Positions 22,872 through 53,590 of a stretch of DNA of 64,000 bases are shown one piece after another. A model generated the notes under the pieces. That model was not told where the DNA came from and did not search any database. It worked only from the letters and a program-made list of their open reading frames with translations. Numbering within the stretch: position 1 is the stretch's first letter; each line of letters opens with the position of its first letter. The translations under genes and the position numbers were made by a program. This DNA comes from Engraulis encrasicolus (lineage: Eukaryota; Chordata; Actinopteri; Clupeiformes; Engraulidae): contig NC_085867.1 of NCBI RefSeq assembly GCF_034702125.1, forward strand, positions 40,965,983 to 41,029,982, given 5' to 3'.

Positions 22872-25154
22872 CCTTTGACTTTTGGGGTGGAGGGGTAACT
22901 AGTCAGATAACATAGATATGAACACTAGATGCGATGTTCCGCCTTTTGGAGTGGCCCAACAAGGGTGCCGCCATCTTTGATTTTGTCTCACCGCCACCTA
23001 AAGGATAATGTGCGCATTGCATTGCCTTGTTCTGGCAGAGTTATACCGGTTAAATACTGTATGGCAGCAAAATAACTTGAGCCATTCGTTCCAATTCAAA
23101 GAAGTGGTCAACAAAGTATGTAGTGTTCATTTCTATGTTAGGATAAGACTGTCACACACTCCCTGAGCAAGGCTAAACTGAACTTTGAACTTAAAACAAA
23201 AAACGACATTAGGTGGATGTTGGGTTTTCCCCATCTCCCACTGCCCCAGACGTGTACTTAAAGAAAAATGTACAGATATATAAAACACAAAAATACTTAG
23301 TGTTTTTTTAAAATATGTAATATATTGGGAAAAGTAAAGCAGAGTTGTGTATTTAAGTACCTAAAACGATTTTGTACGCTTTAAATATGTATGGTCCATA
23401 TGTATGGTCATTTTTTCATTTTTTTCATCATCAAGTGTATCACTCACGTTTATGATTTTACATCGAACTGGTAATGTATATCAGTAATTCTCGAATTTCC
23501 TCACTGCTGCTAAAGTCCTCAGAATGTTATGCTAAGGGGGCTTACATAGTTGATGCGAAGTAGAACGCGTTGACGTGTGTTATTTGCACATATTACTACA
23601 TTCTCCACAGCAACGCAAGTATCGTCCCCAATGACAATGCCCACAACACAAGTATCAACATTTTTGGGGACGCGTTTTGCAACGCATCGACATATAATAC
23701 CCGTTGAAGTGTAGCAATGCGTAGCCTTGCTGCCACGCATGCGAATGCGTCGACTATGTAAGCTCACGAATACAGACAAACGCATAAGACACTATGTCCA
23801 TTGTACATTGTGCAAGGACGATCAATCAGAATTGAAAGTGGCAGAGGCTAGTTTGGCTATGTCATTGCTGAAGTCTACCATGTTAAATTCAAAGACTTGA
23901 ACGCGTTGTTTCTCTCGATTGATTGCATACCACCCTCCTGACTTGTGCAGAGCTCTGCGAAAAACTCTCACTAATATCAGATTTATGTAAAACCTGTACT
24001 GTATGTGCACTCTTAGTTGCTGGCTCTGACCATGCTTGCTTTTCTTTTTTTATTTACTTCCTTTTGTTTTTATTCTTCTTCTCAGGCAATTCAGTAGCTG
24101 TGTTACCATGTTGCTAGCCATGGTACCACTACCACACGTGTTGGGGAAACCCACTGCTGTCTTGATTTGTCTTCCTGAGATTATGCACCTTTGTTTTGTT
24201 TTGGCCTTTTTTTCAGTCTCTACTCATGTCGTGGCATCATTTCAACTGCAATAGGCAATTTCCTTTACATTTCAAGATATTGCATTACTTTTTTTTTTTA
24301 CTGTGTGTGGCACACGTTGCCATCGCTACACTTTCATTGTTTACATCGCTGCCTTACAGATCTGGTTCTTTGTAAGAACATACTGTTTTACACATCCTCC
24401 TTACATGTGTCTTGCTTCATACTTCTTCTTTCAGGCACTGTCAGCAGGGCACGTTACAGAGTTTCTTAGGGGACATGGTGGGTGGGGTGTCAAAATGAAA
24501 ATGTACATGTTTCGGTGATGTGCGCAGGTTTGGATGCACAGCAGAAATGCGTATGTTTTCCTGACTCTCAGCATGTCTCTTTGCAGCCTCTGTACATATG
24601 CAGTGAAGTCAAACCCTGAGATGCTCGTCAGTAGTGTAGCCTAAATAGCTGCCGTGTGCAAATTAAAGATCATGTTGAGTCCCCCCACTCTGTTCTTTAA
24701 ACTAGACTACAAGAGCTGGTCAAAAGACAATAAAATGGATGGAAAAATACCTTTTCTACGAAGATTGTATTAAATACATTTGTCCGGAGGAAAAACGACT
24801 GCCTCTGCTAGTCACTAGCCTTGTTATTTGTTTCACAGGCCTCACATTCCAAGTTGTATTTTAGAACAGAACTCGAACGGTTCTCAAAGAACATTCTAAA
24901 AAGGGTTTTTAAAAAAAACACTTTTTTTTCCTGTATTAGTTCCTGTTTTCGTACATTTTGAGCATCTGATTATTTGTCCAAAATAATATGCATGACAGAA
25001 GCCGCCAGGGCTTGTTACCTGTTATTTAGAAGGTGTCTTGCTGATCTTTACTAGAGCTCTTAGATGTTTGTGTACAAACCTGTTGGCAGTAAACACAAAT
25101 AAAAAACTGTTCAAATTATTAACTCAATTTCTTGCATGTTTGTGACCCCTCAAT

Positions 25155-25200
<46 letters not shown>
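22872..25200 (+). other. znf532: Putative znf532 3' UTR and downstream flank
   Basis: AT-rich sequence with no long frame follows the stop codon. Candidate polyadenylation signals on the + strand are AATAAA at about 24730, 25098 and 25152. The real 3' end cannot be fixed from sequence alone. A (CA)n tract begins at 25155. Confidence 0.4.

Positions 25201-25208
<8 letters not shown>
25155..25208. repeat. (CA)n microsatellite
   Basis: About 27 CA units immediately after an AATAAA motif. Confidence 0.95.
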
Positions 25209-25210
<2 letters not shown>

Positions 25211-25599
25211 GGACACACACGGACACACCCAGGGACATGGCCATAATCAACCAGGCAGGCCTACAAAAATGTCCTCTTATTCATTGAGCCATGTAACTAT
25301 TTTTAAAATGATGAAGTGAATGGGGAGGGAGGGGAGAGCTGCTCTGTATGTGTATCTCCTCAGCAACGTCAAGCATCGTCTCCCGTCAGCCGCCTTCTTT
25401 GTTCCCTCTTCATGTCCGCCTGCCCTGCAATTAAACTGACATTTCCTGTGACGCCAGATCAATGCCCAGTTGCCACGAGCGGCGCGCTGTGGTGCGTGTC
25501 ACGAGCGAGTGTGGGGACGGAATCTGAGGTCCTTATTTTCCATGTAAGGAACACCGCTGACCTTTCTCAAGCAGCAGACAGAAAGAGTAGCAACAGCTG

Positions 25600-27330
25600 G
25601 CTCTCACGACACTGTCAGCTTTCCTCTTCATCATCATCATCACACGGGCCGGGAAGCTCTAGTCTGCCCCTCTCCATGGAGTGTTGGTACCGTATTACCT
25701 CCGTATTGCTGTTATTCCCAAAACATGACCCCTCTGAAATATCTAGGATGAAAAAATGAATGAGAATATCTAGGATGAAAAAATGAATGAGTAAGACACT
25801 GTCAGCTCTCCTCTTCATCATCACCATCACCCGGGAAGCCAATGTCTGCTCTGGCGTGCTGTCCTTGCATAAAGTGTTCACTTCAAAATTCTTAGGCCTA
25901 TAAACTTGTTTCATGTTCAAGGTAAAATAAATGCAGGAGGAGAGAAGTGCCGCACACTCTCGAGTTGTATAAACAAGATTTTAATGTGACAACGTTTCGG
26001 CCTGTCTGCCTTCCTCAGGTCACGTGTGTGGTAAAATACATAAAATAAAATTGACCTTGAAACTAACATTAACCGGCCTAATGGACCTTCTTACTTTACT
26101 TCTAAATTAAGCTGTTATTCCCAAACATTGTTCCTCCCTTGAGATATCAATTATAAAAATACTCAAATGAATGAGTAAGACTGTCAGCTCGTTTCTTCAT
26201 CATCACTGGGGGAAGTGAATGTTTGCTTTGGCTTGCTTTGTCCCTTCATGAAGTGTAGTATAGGCCATACTTCTAAAATAAACTTTTTCAGTTTAAGGCC
26301 ATTTTAATGACCTTTCTTAGCATTGAAAACAAAATAGTTTGTGGATTATTATTAACAGGTATAGTGAGCCTTTTTACTTCTGACAGCTGTTATTCCCAAA
26401 CAGCTCTCACAATGTGACTCATCAAATATTTGGTGGTGTTCACTGGTATTTCATGAAAAGATTTGTAGCTAAACATGGCTTCTGTCATTGCTTTATTTTG
26501 CATTTTGTATACATTTTTTCTACAGAAGTCATGTTTCGCTTTCAAACTTGATAGGGAATGCCTGTGATCACAACTAACCACTTCTTGAGGTACATAGTTT
26601 TGAAAACGAATGTTTACGGTGGTGTTCAAGAACAGATATGGACATAGTAGGGCATTCTAAAAATCCAAATTAGTGACAGAGACAGCAGCAAACATGAAAA
26701 AAGAATTGATGAGGATGATCACTCTGTTGCATTGCAGACAACTCAGACACACGGCTAAATGAGCTAAGTAGTGAACATATCCTTTAAAAATGACCTTTCT
26801 TGGCCTTGAAAACCAAACTAAAATGAATTAGGGCTGGGAAATTAATGCATTTATTTCGATTAATTAATCAGACAAAAATTAACGTGATAAAAAAAAAAGA
26901 ACTCATTTTAATTGCAGATAATATACACGTAGCTACATAGTTCTGGATTAGACCAGTGTGGAGGGCAGCATTTCGCCTCATGATGAACAGTCTGCTGAAA
27001 TTGAGAAGAGTTCTCCTTTTAAAAAATGAACAATATTTTTAGATTAAGCTGATTTATTGTCATTATTCAAAATCCATGTGAAAAAAAAATACTTTTCACT
27101 GGTTACAAGTCAGATATTTAAATGTGATTAAAATGCGATTAATTCGATTAAGTGATTTCAAAGCCTATAGATTAATTCGATTAAAAAAATGAATCGAGTC
27201 CCAGCCCTAAAATTAATATTAATCGGCCCAATGAACATTTTTTAGTTTACTAATAACAGCTGTTATTCCCAAACATTGTTCCTCAGAGATGGCAAGTAGG
27301 CTATAAAAAGGACTCAAATCAAAAAGGCAA
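25600..27330. repeat. Decayed tandem units upstream of oacyl
   Basis: 'gttattcccaaa' recurs at about 25713, 26113, 26390 and 27262. Blocks such as 'atgaatgagtaagac(a)ctgtcagctc' with 'cttcatcatca' recur near 25600, 25785 and 26165. The units are several hundred bases long and diverged, and one interval is lengthened by a 381-base hAT MITE. No coding potential was seen. Confidence 0.5.
26829..27209. mobile_element. hAT-type MITE upstream of oacyl
   Basis: Ends TAGGGCTGGGAAATTAAT and (rc) TAGGGCTGGGACTCGATTC, 381 bases. Flanks AAATGAAT (26821-26828) and AAATTAAT (27210-27217) form an 8-base duplication with one change. The interior is AT-rich with repeated 'gattaattcgatta'. Confidence 0.85.
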
Positions 27331-27552
27331 TTGTATTCATATGCAGTATATTGTGTTGTTGTATTAATATGTATTAAACTGTGTCTATCATTGAGTCAAG
27401 CCAGTATGCCTGTAGGCCTACTTGCCTCATTGGTGGATAACACAAAGCTCTGATTTGACATGGATGTTGACATGGACATGTGATTAATAGGCATGGACAA
27501 GGGAGCTTGTCAGCGTCTGAGGTAGCCTATCATGTTGCCTGCCCTGTGATCC

Positions 27553-27563
27553 TGATATTTAAA
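27553..27563 (+). promoter_or_regulatory. oacyl: TATA-like box upstream of the oacyl start
   Basis: 'gatatttaaat' lies about 45 bases before the chosen ATG. Initiation about 30 bases downstream would give a very short leader and would skip the out-of-frame ATG at 27582. Prediction only. Confidence 0.35.
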
Positions 27564-27600
27564 TCTCCAAAGTAGCACAAAATGTCGACACTTCTTCAAG

Positions 27601-44766
<17,166 letters not shown>

Positions 44767-46558
44767 CAGCCCATGAAACGCAGGCTCTCATGGAGGAAAA
44801 CACAATATCGATTAAAACATTTTTTTGTATATGTACCATTTTCTGAATAGGAAATATTGATTTGAACTGAGCTGAATCAAACCTGAATTTAATTGAATTG
44901 ACAGCACAAAAATTGTCTTTAGCCAATACAATGTAGCCTACAACTTTAGCACAGACCAGTACTTTTCAAGTACCGTCACTCTTCTGGATATCCACTGTTC
45001 TCTCTGCCTTCTTGTCTATTGTTCACCTTGCTGCTATTTAATTGTCATTTCCTTCTCCTTTACATCTTTATGCTAGTCATTTCTCCTTATTTCTTCATAA
45101 ATCCTGGGGTTTCATCATCATTCTGAAGGCCTATTCTGCAGAACCTTTTTACCTCTAAGTGGCCATTAACACGGCACTTCTGATGTTCAAGTAGCCATAG
45201 TTTTATGCATTCCATTTTTTTCTGTGTGTGAACCTGTAATTATAATCCATTCTGTTCTTGAGTGCATGCTCACTGCACTGGTGATGTCAGTGAGCAGTGT
45301 TGGTTGGCTGTGGGCAGTTGTGTGTCAATGACGCCCTCTAGCGGCCACATGGAGTAACTGAATAACAACATCTATCCATAGGTGAAAGTCTTAGTAGGCA
45401 GACACAAAATAAGAATATGTTATTCATAGACATTTATGTTCATATTATAGCATGTGTTACAACAAAGAGGAAAACTATATGTGCTACGAAATTGATAGCT
45501 ATAAAATAACATAAATCGTTTTCATTATATGATGAACTTTTAAAACTTATCAAGCAAATCAATTTGCTCTATTCATGGTAATCACATGTTGTCAACTATT
45601 CAGTTCAAAGACGTGTCAAAATGATCCCGCTACTGTACCTGTAGGGGCCTACTCTTCTGAGGCAGGAGCCGGTGAGAGCTGTCATTGTTAAGTGCGGAGG
45701 GCAGCTAGCTGACCCAATTGTCTGGGCCTCCATGCCATTGCGTGACAGGGGGACTGCGCTGCTGCCTCTGCCTCTGCACCTGTGCCAAAGCTGCGTGTTT
45801 GAGACTCTTAATTGGTTTCAAAATAGCTGTGAACAGACGCAACAGTAACACATGGTAGAGAGGTCCTCTTGTCTCTCTGGGAATACAGGCATACACAAAC
45901 CTTGTGTAGGCACATTCTCTCTGTGTTTGTCCTCTCCGTTTACGTAACATCAGAAAAACAAATCTATTATTAATATAAAGCTTTTACACCAATGCTCACC
46001 TTTGTGTCATTGTTATCCTTTTATGCCAATGTGGGTATGTTAGCAGCGTTCGAGTAGCCAAGGCAAAGTAGAAGAAGTACATTATTCTGCCTGGTGAGCT
46101 GGTCAAGCACAGCTCTGTTGGAGAAAACCAAAAAGGAAAACAAAACCCGGTCTTCAATCACAAGACTTTATTTCTTTGGAAGGGTTGCTGTGTCATGGTG
46201 ATTGTGTTGGTCATTACCTGCAGTTTATCAGTTTGAACCGTACATGTCTATGGTTTGAATGCCAACTGTGAGGTCTGGACAGTTTTGCCCATATGGTGCT
46301 AGGATACTGTATATATATATGTATCATGGCAGCGTTTGAGCTAAATAATGAATGATACCCCATGTCAGGGACAGGGAGTGATTTGATTTCATTTGACATT
46401 TTTTATTGACACAGCACAATGTTAAAATACAATAAAATAAAGTAAAATGTTGCTTATGTACATTATGTGCCTTTGTACATTATATTGGACACCAGATGGA
46501 AATTAGCCTTTGCGCTACAATCTGGCACATTTACATATGTATGTATGTATGTATGTAG

Positions 46559-46742
<184 letters not shown>

Positions 46743-47334
46743 TTCATTAATGTGCAATGTCCTGAGAAAAAAAAGTAAAGTAAAAAAAAAAGTAAAAAGT
46801 ACAACATATCAAAAGCACAACACAGCAAGCTCAGTTGAGATTATTTCCATTATGGTCCTTGAGTTAAAAGAAAACATTCTATGAGAGTGTAAGCAGAATT
46901 TTATTCCATCACATACTTATTTCTTGAAAGGATAGGCCTAATTCAGGTTAGATGTACATTTCACCAACTCCCCAGTATCCCTACTTGAGACATTCACAAT
47001 AGTTAATACAAACTACACACGCACACACACACTGCCCATCTTATTTTGAGTCTGCCACACATTGTTGGGTGGCAAAATGTCATGTGTCACAGGACTGGGT
47101 GCAAGGGCCCATCATCGCCGCTCCGCTCGCATCCGTATGTCTATAATGTTGCTGTCAAAGATACCAAGGCCACGATGACCAATGGTCAACTATAGCTCTG
47201 TGAGTGTTATACGCAGAATGTAAACCACCAATTTGCGGAAGATCGCAAGAAAGCTGATAAAGGCTGGTTGCATTCAGTACACTATAGTCACAGCATTGAA
47301 AACAGACCCACCCACCCACCCCCTTTTGAAATAT

Positions 47335-47637
47335 GGTGTGCGTTCCAATATGCGACCTTACGTCCTCCACTTGTGCTTGTGGCCTCATACCGGCAGGAAG
47401 TAATACGTCATGATGACATCACTGACTACAGCATTATATTTCAATATCTCGCAAAAGCTCAATTGCTAAGTCATTTTCTCATTTGCAAACTGGATGGTGA
47501 ATGAAGAATAGTCCCCCAAAAATTATTTCGGCTAGGCTGACAGCGGGGAAACTTTATTGTTTGTTGAGGGGCCAGAAGGCGGGGTGAGGCCACAAGCACA
47601 CGCAAGAGGACGCAAGGTCACATATTGGAATGCACCC
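47335..47637. mobile_element. MITE with about 50-base inverted ends
   Basis: 'gtgcgttccaatatgcgacc..acgtcctcc..ttgtgcttgtggcctca' at the left pairs with 'tgaggccacaagcacacgc..gaggacgcaaggtcacatattggaatgcaccc' at the right. 303 bases, non-coding. Confidence 0.75.
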
Positions 47638-47798
47638 GTAGTCTTGTTTACCAGACCACACATGACGGTGACAGTGACGTAAGTTGTCAAGCGGTGCAAG
47701 TCATGAGCGATCCAGCTATCCCCCCATGACTCTCCCCATGTTAATCTCCCCAATCATTATGCTGCATGCCTTTCAAATGACTGGAGATGGAGTTTGTA

Positions 47799-47805
<7 letters not shown>

Positions 47806-47858
<53 letters not shown>
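47806..47858. repeat. (CT)n microsatellite
   Basis: About 26 CT units. Confidence 0.9.
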
Positions 47859-47862
<4 letters not shown>

Positions 47863-48479
47863 GCTCTCTTGAGCGTGCACTGGCTCTAGCTTGTGTCCGT
47901 AACTGCACCCCAAGGCACCAGAGACTTAAAACCAGAAAGCCCAACCTTGGCGTCGGTGTGTAGGTATGTGGGTGAGGCACAGGTCGTGATTTGGCCACCT
48001 TAGCGAGCACTTACTGGTGAGGGGTGGTGGTGATGGTGTGTGAATGTGTGTGTGTGTGTGGGGGGGGGGGGATTAAAGCAGTGTGCTTTAGAGAGAGAAA
48101 GAGAGTGTGTGTGTATGTGTGTGTGTACATATACTGTAGGTGAAGGGGGTTATATTACAGCAGAAAGAGAGAGAGTGCATGTGTGCATGTATGATGAGGA
48201 TGATGAGGATGGTGTGTATGGGGGTGGTGCTGAATAGTTTTGCATTAATGTTACATTTCATGAGAGAGAGAGAGAATAAGAAGTGGAGGGGGTGTTAGGA
48301 GTAGCGGTATTTAGTGTGTGTGTGAGTGAGAGAGAGAGACGGGGGGGGGGGGGGGGATGTTAGGTGTCATGGTATTGATGTTAAGGCAGGGAAAGGGCAG
48401 CTGGAGTGACGTGTGTGCCACCTCCTCCTCTATCCAGCTGCCAGCCTGGACCTGGCCAACCAGTTACACTGACCCTTTC

Positions 48480-48608
48480 TCAATGCCCAGTGTTCTAGCC
48501 TTGCTAGGACGTGGAACGCCCAGTGATTGGATACTCTTTGGTGAACTCCGCGGAGTATCCAATCACCAGGCGTTTCACGTCCTAGCAAGGCTAGAACACT
48601 TGACATTG
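48480..48608. repeat. Near-perfect hairpin (inverted repeat)
   Basis: AGTGTTCTAGCCTTGCTAGG ACGTGGAACGCC..GTGATTGG ATACTC (48489-48536) is mirrored by GAGTATCCAATCAC..GGCG TTTCACGTCCTAGCAAGG CTAGAACACT (48553-48600). Arms of about 48 bases and a loop of about 16. Weaker pairing continues outward (caatg/cattg). Probably a short foldback MITE. Confidence 0.85.
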
Positions 48609-48750
48609 ACAAGTAGCCACTGACTGACTCATATGTATCATGGATAAAACTGAGATCACAGTCAGCTGGAATGGACGACACTCTAGCTGAATTAGTTAGA
48701 TCTTAATGAGAGTCACCGGGTGCACCACGTACAGTAATGTCATCAATGTA

Positions 48751-48870
<120 letters not shown>

Positions 48871-48954
48871 CAATCGCATGCATGGGCATGTACTGTACAT
48901 TACATTTCACTACACCTCCAAGACATGTGGGTGTGGGTGTATGGTGTATGTTTA

Positions 48955-49061
<107 letters not shown>

Positions 49062-49726
49062 CAGTGTGTCTGTGTGTGTGTCCTTGTTATATATCACTAT
49101 TGTGATGACCTTGACACCACTATTGACATTTCACTTTTGCTGTGAGGACACTTGTGGTTATGACTGGACATTTTGGTCGGTCCTCCCAGACATTAAATAT
49201 GTTGTATTGCTATTGATGAAAAAGTAAAAGCGCAAAATTATTTGTTTACTGACAGGTTAGGATTAGGGATGGCTTTAGTCAGGGCATAGTTTGAGCATTC
49301 ACTAGTTTTAAAGCTAGTGAAAAAAGATAGAAGGTCCTCAGAAAGATAGTAATACAAAGAGTGTGTTGCAGTGTGTGTGTGTGTGGGTTTATGCCCCAAC
49401 GCAGCACCAAAGCCTAGTTTATATTTATCTCTTTACAGAAAGATGACACTGCAGCAACCTCCCCCCCCCTCTCACACACACACACACACACTTCAGACAA
49501 ACACACAGGCGGCCAAATGCCAACACGCCCAGAGGTTATACATCTTTCAGTGATACAGACATATTACTACTACTAACCTATGCAAATTGTAGTTGTACTG
49601 TATGTCTATGCTATGCAGAGAAAGCAACTCTATTCACAATTTCAACTTCAGTTTTTCTACAGTTTGGAAACAGATTTGACTCCCATTTTAAGATATTGTT
49701 TTGGTCTCTTTTAGACTTTATTAATA

Positions 49727-49872
49727 TGGACAGGACAGTATGAGAGGTAGACACTGGAAGCGAATGGGGAGAGAGACAGGGCGGGGTCGGCAAAGGACCT
49801 GGGCCGGGAATCGAACCTGGGTCAGCCGCATGGCTGGCGAGTGCCCTACCGGATGGCCACGGCAGGGCCAGA
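49727..49872 (-). mobile_element. tRNA-derived SINE, minus strand
   Basis: On the minus strand: 'tggccatccggtagggcactcg' (A box) and GGTTCGATTCC (B box, complement at 49807-49817), then 'cccgccctgtctctctcccca' and a 3' end like that of the SINE at 40800. Flanking 'gactcccatttt' at 49679-49690 and 49876-49887 could be the target-site duplication. Confidence 0.8.
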
Positions 49873-50175
49873 TTTGACTCCCATTTTGAATTAGATACAG
49901 GAAGATGACCTACTCCACCACTCTTACTTAACATCATTATTACAGGAGTAGTTCTGTGTAAATTACTTTCACGCCATGTAATGAAATGAAGTGAATGGGT
50001 GGTGCAAAAAACGTCTGCAGAAAAAAAATTGTGTGTGCAGTGTTGTAGTTTACTTTTTGTGGTTGGTATACTGTGCTATTCTAAATATTGAATCAATCAA
50101 ATTTAGGTGGGTATACTGAAATCTCTGACATTTTCAGGTAGCTATACTGCGTATACCTGCGTTCTACGTAGACTA

Positions 50176-50177
50176 CA

Positions 50178-50214
<37 letters not shown>
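50176..50214. repeat. (TG)n microsatellite
   Basis: About 19 TG units, then 'gcgcagcgcctgtgcgcgc'. Confidence 0.9.
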
Positions 50215-50216
<2 letters not shown>

Positions 50217-50367
50217 AGCGCCTGTGCGCGCACACACGTGCGTTCCATCAATTGAACTAAACCTGCTCTTGAACTAAACTTGGCAACCACACTGTGTATA
50301 ATAAACTGGGAGCAGCAACAGTGTGTGCATTTTTCTTCTTTCTTCTAAAACTAAAATTGGAACATTA

Positions 50368-51671
50368 CAGTTTTTGCCGACTGCTTGCACACAATTTGCA
50401 AAATTTGGCTCATAGAGTCAAAACTCTACACACAAGCCAATTACTCTCAACACTTGGAGATAAACCCATCACATATATGGCAACATGAAGCTCTGCTATA
50501 AAAGCATAAACATTGCCATAAAAACCTTACAATCTTTTGTCAAAACCTCACTTTCATGTCAAAAGACACACAAAAGCACCAAATGAGAAAACAAATTAGA
50601 TCAACTTTAAAACAGTTGTCTGCTTTATACAAAACACAGCAGTCTTTCTTTTTGGAGCAGTCTATTCAGTCTCACAGAATGTACATTTTCACAAGACCCC
50701 AAAATTCAATACTGTACATTACAAAACTGCACCTTACAGTACAGGACATTAAACCGAAGCAAAATATATCTCAAACAGTACATCACTCTAAATACAACAG
50801 TGTGTAGGTGAGCTTATGTAGGCCTACCTTTTTTGTGTATTGGTTATATTCACACATTTTCAAACATCTAAATATGATATAAATATGGGGTTACGTCAAC
50901 ATGCTGTAATGACAATCATCAATGACAATCAAGTCAATATAGGCTACTTTGTTTGGTTATGAGGTATGAGGTATTCACGAAATACAAAACATTTTCACAG
51001 ACACACTATGCAGCTGACATCTACATGACATCATCAAAATTATATCATGTTCAGTCAGTTTGCTCAAGTGGTCTTGCTTGGTTATGTTCTGAAAATGACA
51101 CTATTTCTACAAACTATCACATTACCTAACATGTGATGATGAAGACAAAAGGCTACTCGTATCAGGCTAGGTTTTACAGTACGTGAGTCAGTCAATGCCA
51201 TACTCCATATTCTACTCTTTAGTACCATTGTGCTATTCGCCTTGTTTAGCATACAAGCAATCAAAGTAAAACAAATAAATGCAAAATAAAACAAATGCAA
51301 TGTAATATAAAGCATGCAACTTTGTAACATGGCAGAAGAGTGTTCAATTTTGAAAGCATGTGTTTTATTGTCTGTGTCTAAATCTTGTCATACATCAGTG
51401 TGTTTTGTTTTTTTAACAGATGTGTTTTCACAATGACACTCTGAGATTTTACTTTTGAACAAAGTGTCTTGTGTATGAAATTGTGTGTAGACAGCTGGAG
51501 TCTGTGTGTTGCGTAAAGGAGCAAGTGCCTTGCTAAACTGGTATGAAAGTGTAATGCTTACTTTTGTTTAAAGTCAAGCAATAAGTGTTTAAGTTATGCA
51601 CCAACAACTTAGCGATATGCTACTTTGGTTTAAGCATCTGCCTATAGTGTTTAAGCAGTAGGCAAAAACTG
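50368..51671. mobile_element. 1.3-kb TA-flanked DNA transposon, non-autonomous
   Basis: Ends CAGTTTTTGCCGACTGCTTG and (rc) CAGTTTTTGCCTACTGCTTA, with TA on both sides (50366-50367 and 51672-51673), as in Tc1/mariner elements. The AT-rich interior shows no transposase motif on either strand. Confidence 0.75.
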
Positions 51672-51832
51672 TAACCCCTTAAGACACGGCATTAGCTGTT
51701 ACCAGAATGGCAATGACTAAGTCGTAATGTATTACTAAAGGCCCCGTCATAGTAGTGCAGTACTATAGTAGTTAACTTTCAATGTCTATTACAGCGTGGC
51801 ACAGGAGGTACGCCGTGCATTAAGGGGCTACA
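51672..51832 (+). repeat. CCCTTAA-end interspersed repeat, copy 2
   Basis: Starts 'ccccttaagacacggc' and ends 'gccgtgcattaagggg', an inverted pair, with 'actaaaggccc' inside. It abuts the 1.3-kb element above. Other copies lie at 40575 (reverse) and 58646. Confidence 0.65.
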
Positions 51833-52327
51833 AGGACATGCTGAGTTTGTATGTGACTAAAGGAGAAATAAAAACAAATAAATAAATAAAAAGGTCATGC
51901 TGATTTTGCATGTTTGGTGAGAATCGATCCTGAGCAAGCCTGTTTGAAAGTGACCATTTGTAACTCTGGTCTTCCTGCAAGTGCTGAGGACATGTGAAGC
52001 CTGCATTTTACATTTTTAAACTATTAAAACATAATATACAGTACATTGTTTTTGGTATAACAGCCAGCGCAGTCATGCGCGCCAACGTCTCTCTCTCTCT
52101 CATTCACACCTCTCAAAGTCGGATTTGAACTGTAAGCACAAATGGCTTTGTGGAAACTACCGTAACTTAATTTTACTGCCTCTTAACTTAACTTAACGGC
52201 CTTTGCTTGTGAGGAATCTCACTGGAAATAGCTGTTCCTCAAATTGGCATGGTGTTATGCAATAGTGAAGGCACTTACTGTTACTCCACAGATACCTAGG
52301 TAGAGGTCTTGTGACAGTGAATGATAT

Positions 52328-52371
52328 ATTGTATGCGTGCGTGTGTACGTGTTTGTGTGTGCATGTGTGTC

Positions 52372-52425
<54 letters not shown>

Positions 52426-52447
52426 TGTTTGTGTGTGCATGTGTGTC

Positions 52448-52484
<37 letters not shown>

Positions 52485-52490
52485 ACTACA
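52328..52490. repeat. Compound TG repeat with a duplicated spacer
   Basis: The block 'gtgtacgtgtttgtgtgtgc', continuing 'atgtgtgtctgtgcg', occurs twice (about 52343 and 52420), each followed by a pure TG tract: a higher-order unit of about 78 bases. Confidence 0.85.
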
Positions 52491-52747
52491 CCAGTCTACC
52501 TTCATGAGGCCACTGCTATTGGAGCAAACCCAAATGCTGGGGCCCTCGTTCCATGTGGGGCCCAAATCCTGGACCACACATGTTTTGACCCCTTTTGCTG
52601 GGGTAGTTTTGTTTTGCTCACTGACAGGTTAGGGCTAGGGATTGTTTTGGTGTGGGCACAGTTTAGCATTCTTTAGCTATTGTTAGGGTTAATATGAATG
52701 GAAGGGCCCCACAAAGATAGGAAGGGCCCCACAAACATATGAAGGTT

Positions 52748-52847
<100 letters not shown>

Positions 52848-53499
52848 CCCTCCACAGCCTTTCACTCACACATACTCATACTCATAGTCTCACTTCCTGG
52901 TGATCCAACGTTTGTAGCCCCCGTTGAACGTACATTACGTAACAGCCCGGCTGCGTTTAGACAACTTCTAGGAATCTCTACTCTTTACTGCTTCCCGTTG
53001 GCCTTTGACCTTTGGCCTTGCTTTCCTTTCACAAATGAAGACCCGCGGTCTCACAATGCCTGATGACCATCACTAAAAACAATAGAATAGAATAGAATAG
53101 AATATATACTTTATTGTCATGCCAGCATGAAAATTGCCTTTGGTCTCAAAGAGTAAACACTAAAGTAATAATAATTTTATTGCAATTTGTAATAACTTTT
53201 ATAGTTGTATATAATAGCTATTTATACAGAACAATTCATGCAGCATGCAGCTCAACGTGCTTCAACAGTTCAAAAGGGATTGCAAGGACAGGGGACCTCA
53301 TATGCCCCATAGCTGAGTGCTCTAAGCATTGTGGAGCACACTGAGCATTTTTATCCTTCTACATTTTTTTATATCTTGAATACATTACGATGTGTACTAC
53401 CTACATATGGATAAACCTACAAGATGAATGAAATCCCAATTGTAACCTCACACAAACGGGTGTGGAATGTTTGACAGAGAGATTGGGAAAGTTTGGGAA

Positions 53500-53590
53500 A
53501 TGAGTCTGACCTACACTGGATTCGAACCTTATTCCCGATAGGAAGTAGGTTATGCCCGGTTTTGGTACAGTGCATTACACCATATCTTCA
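53500..53590 (-). mobile_element. Degraded SINE head, minus strand
   Basis: On the minus strand 'gtaatgcactgtacc..aaggttcgaatccag' has a B-box-like GGTTCGAATCC and a weak A-box. The body is not preserved. Confidence 0.4.

Noticed and set aside
46120..46440. Possible SEC11C or other gene after oacyl
   Set aside because: I searched 44767-60550 by eye for signal-peptidase and other exon motifs expected from mammalian order and found none.
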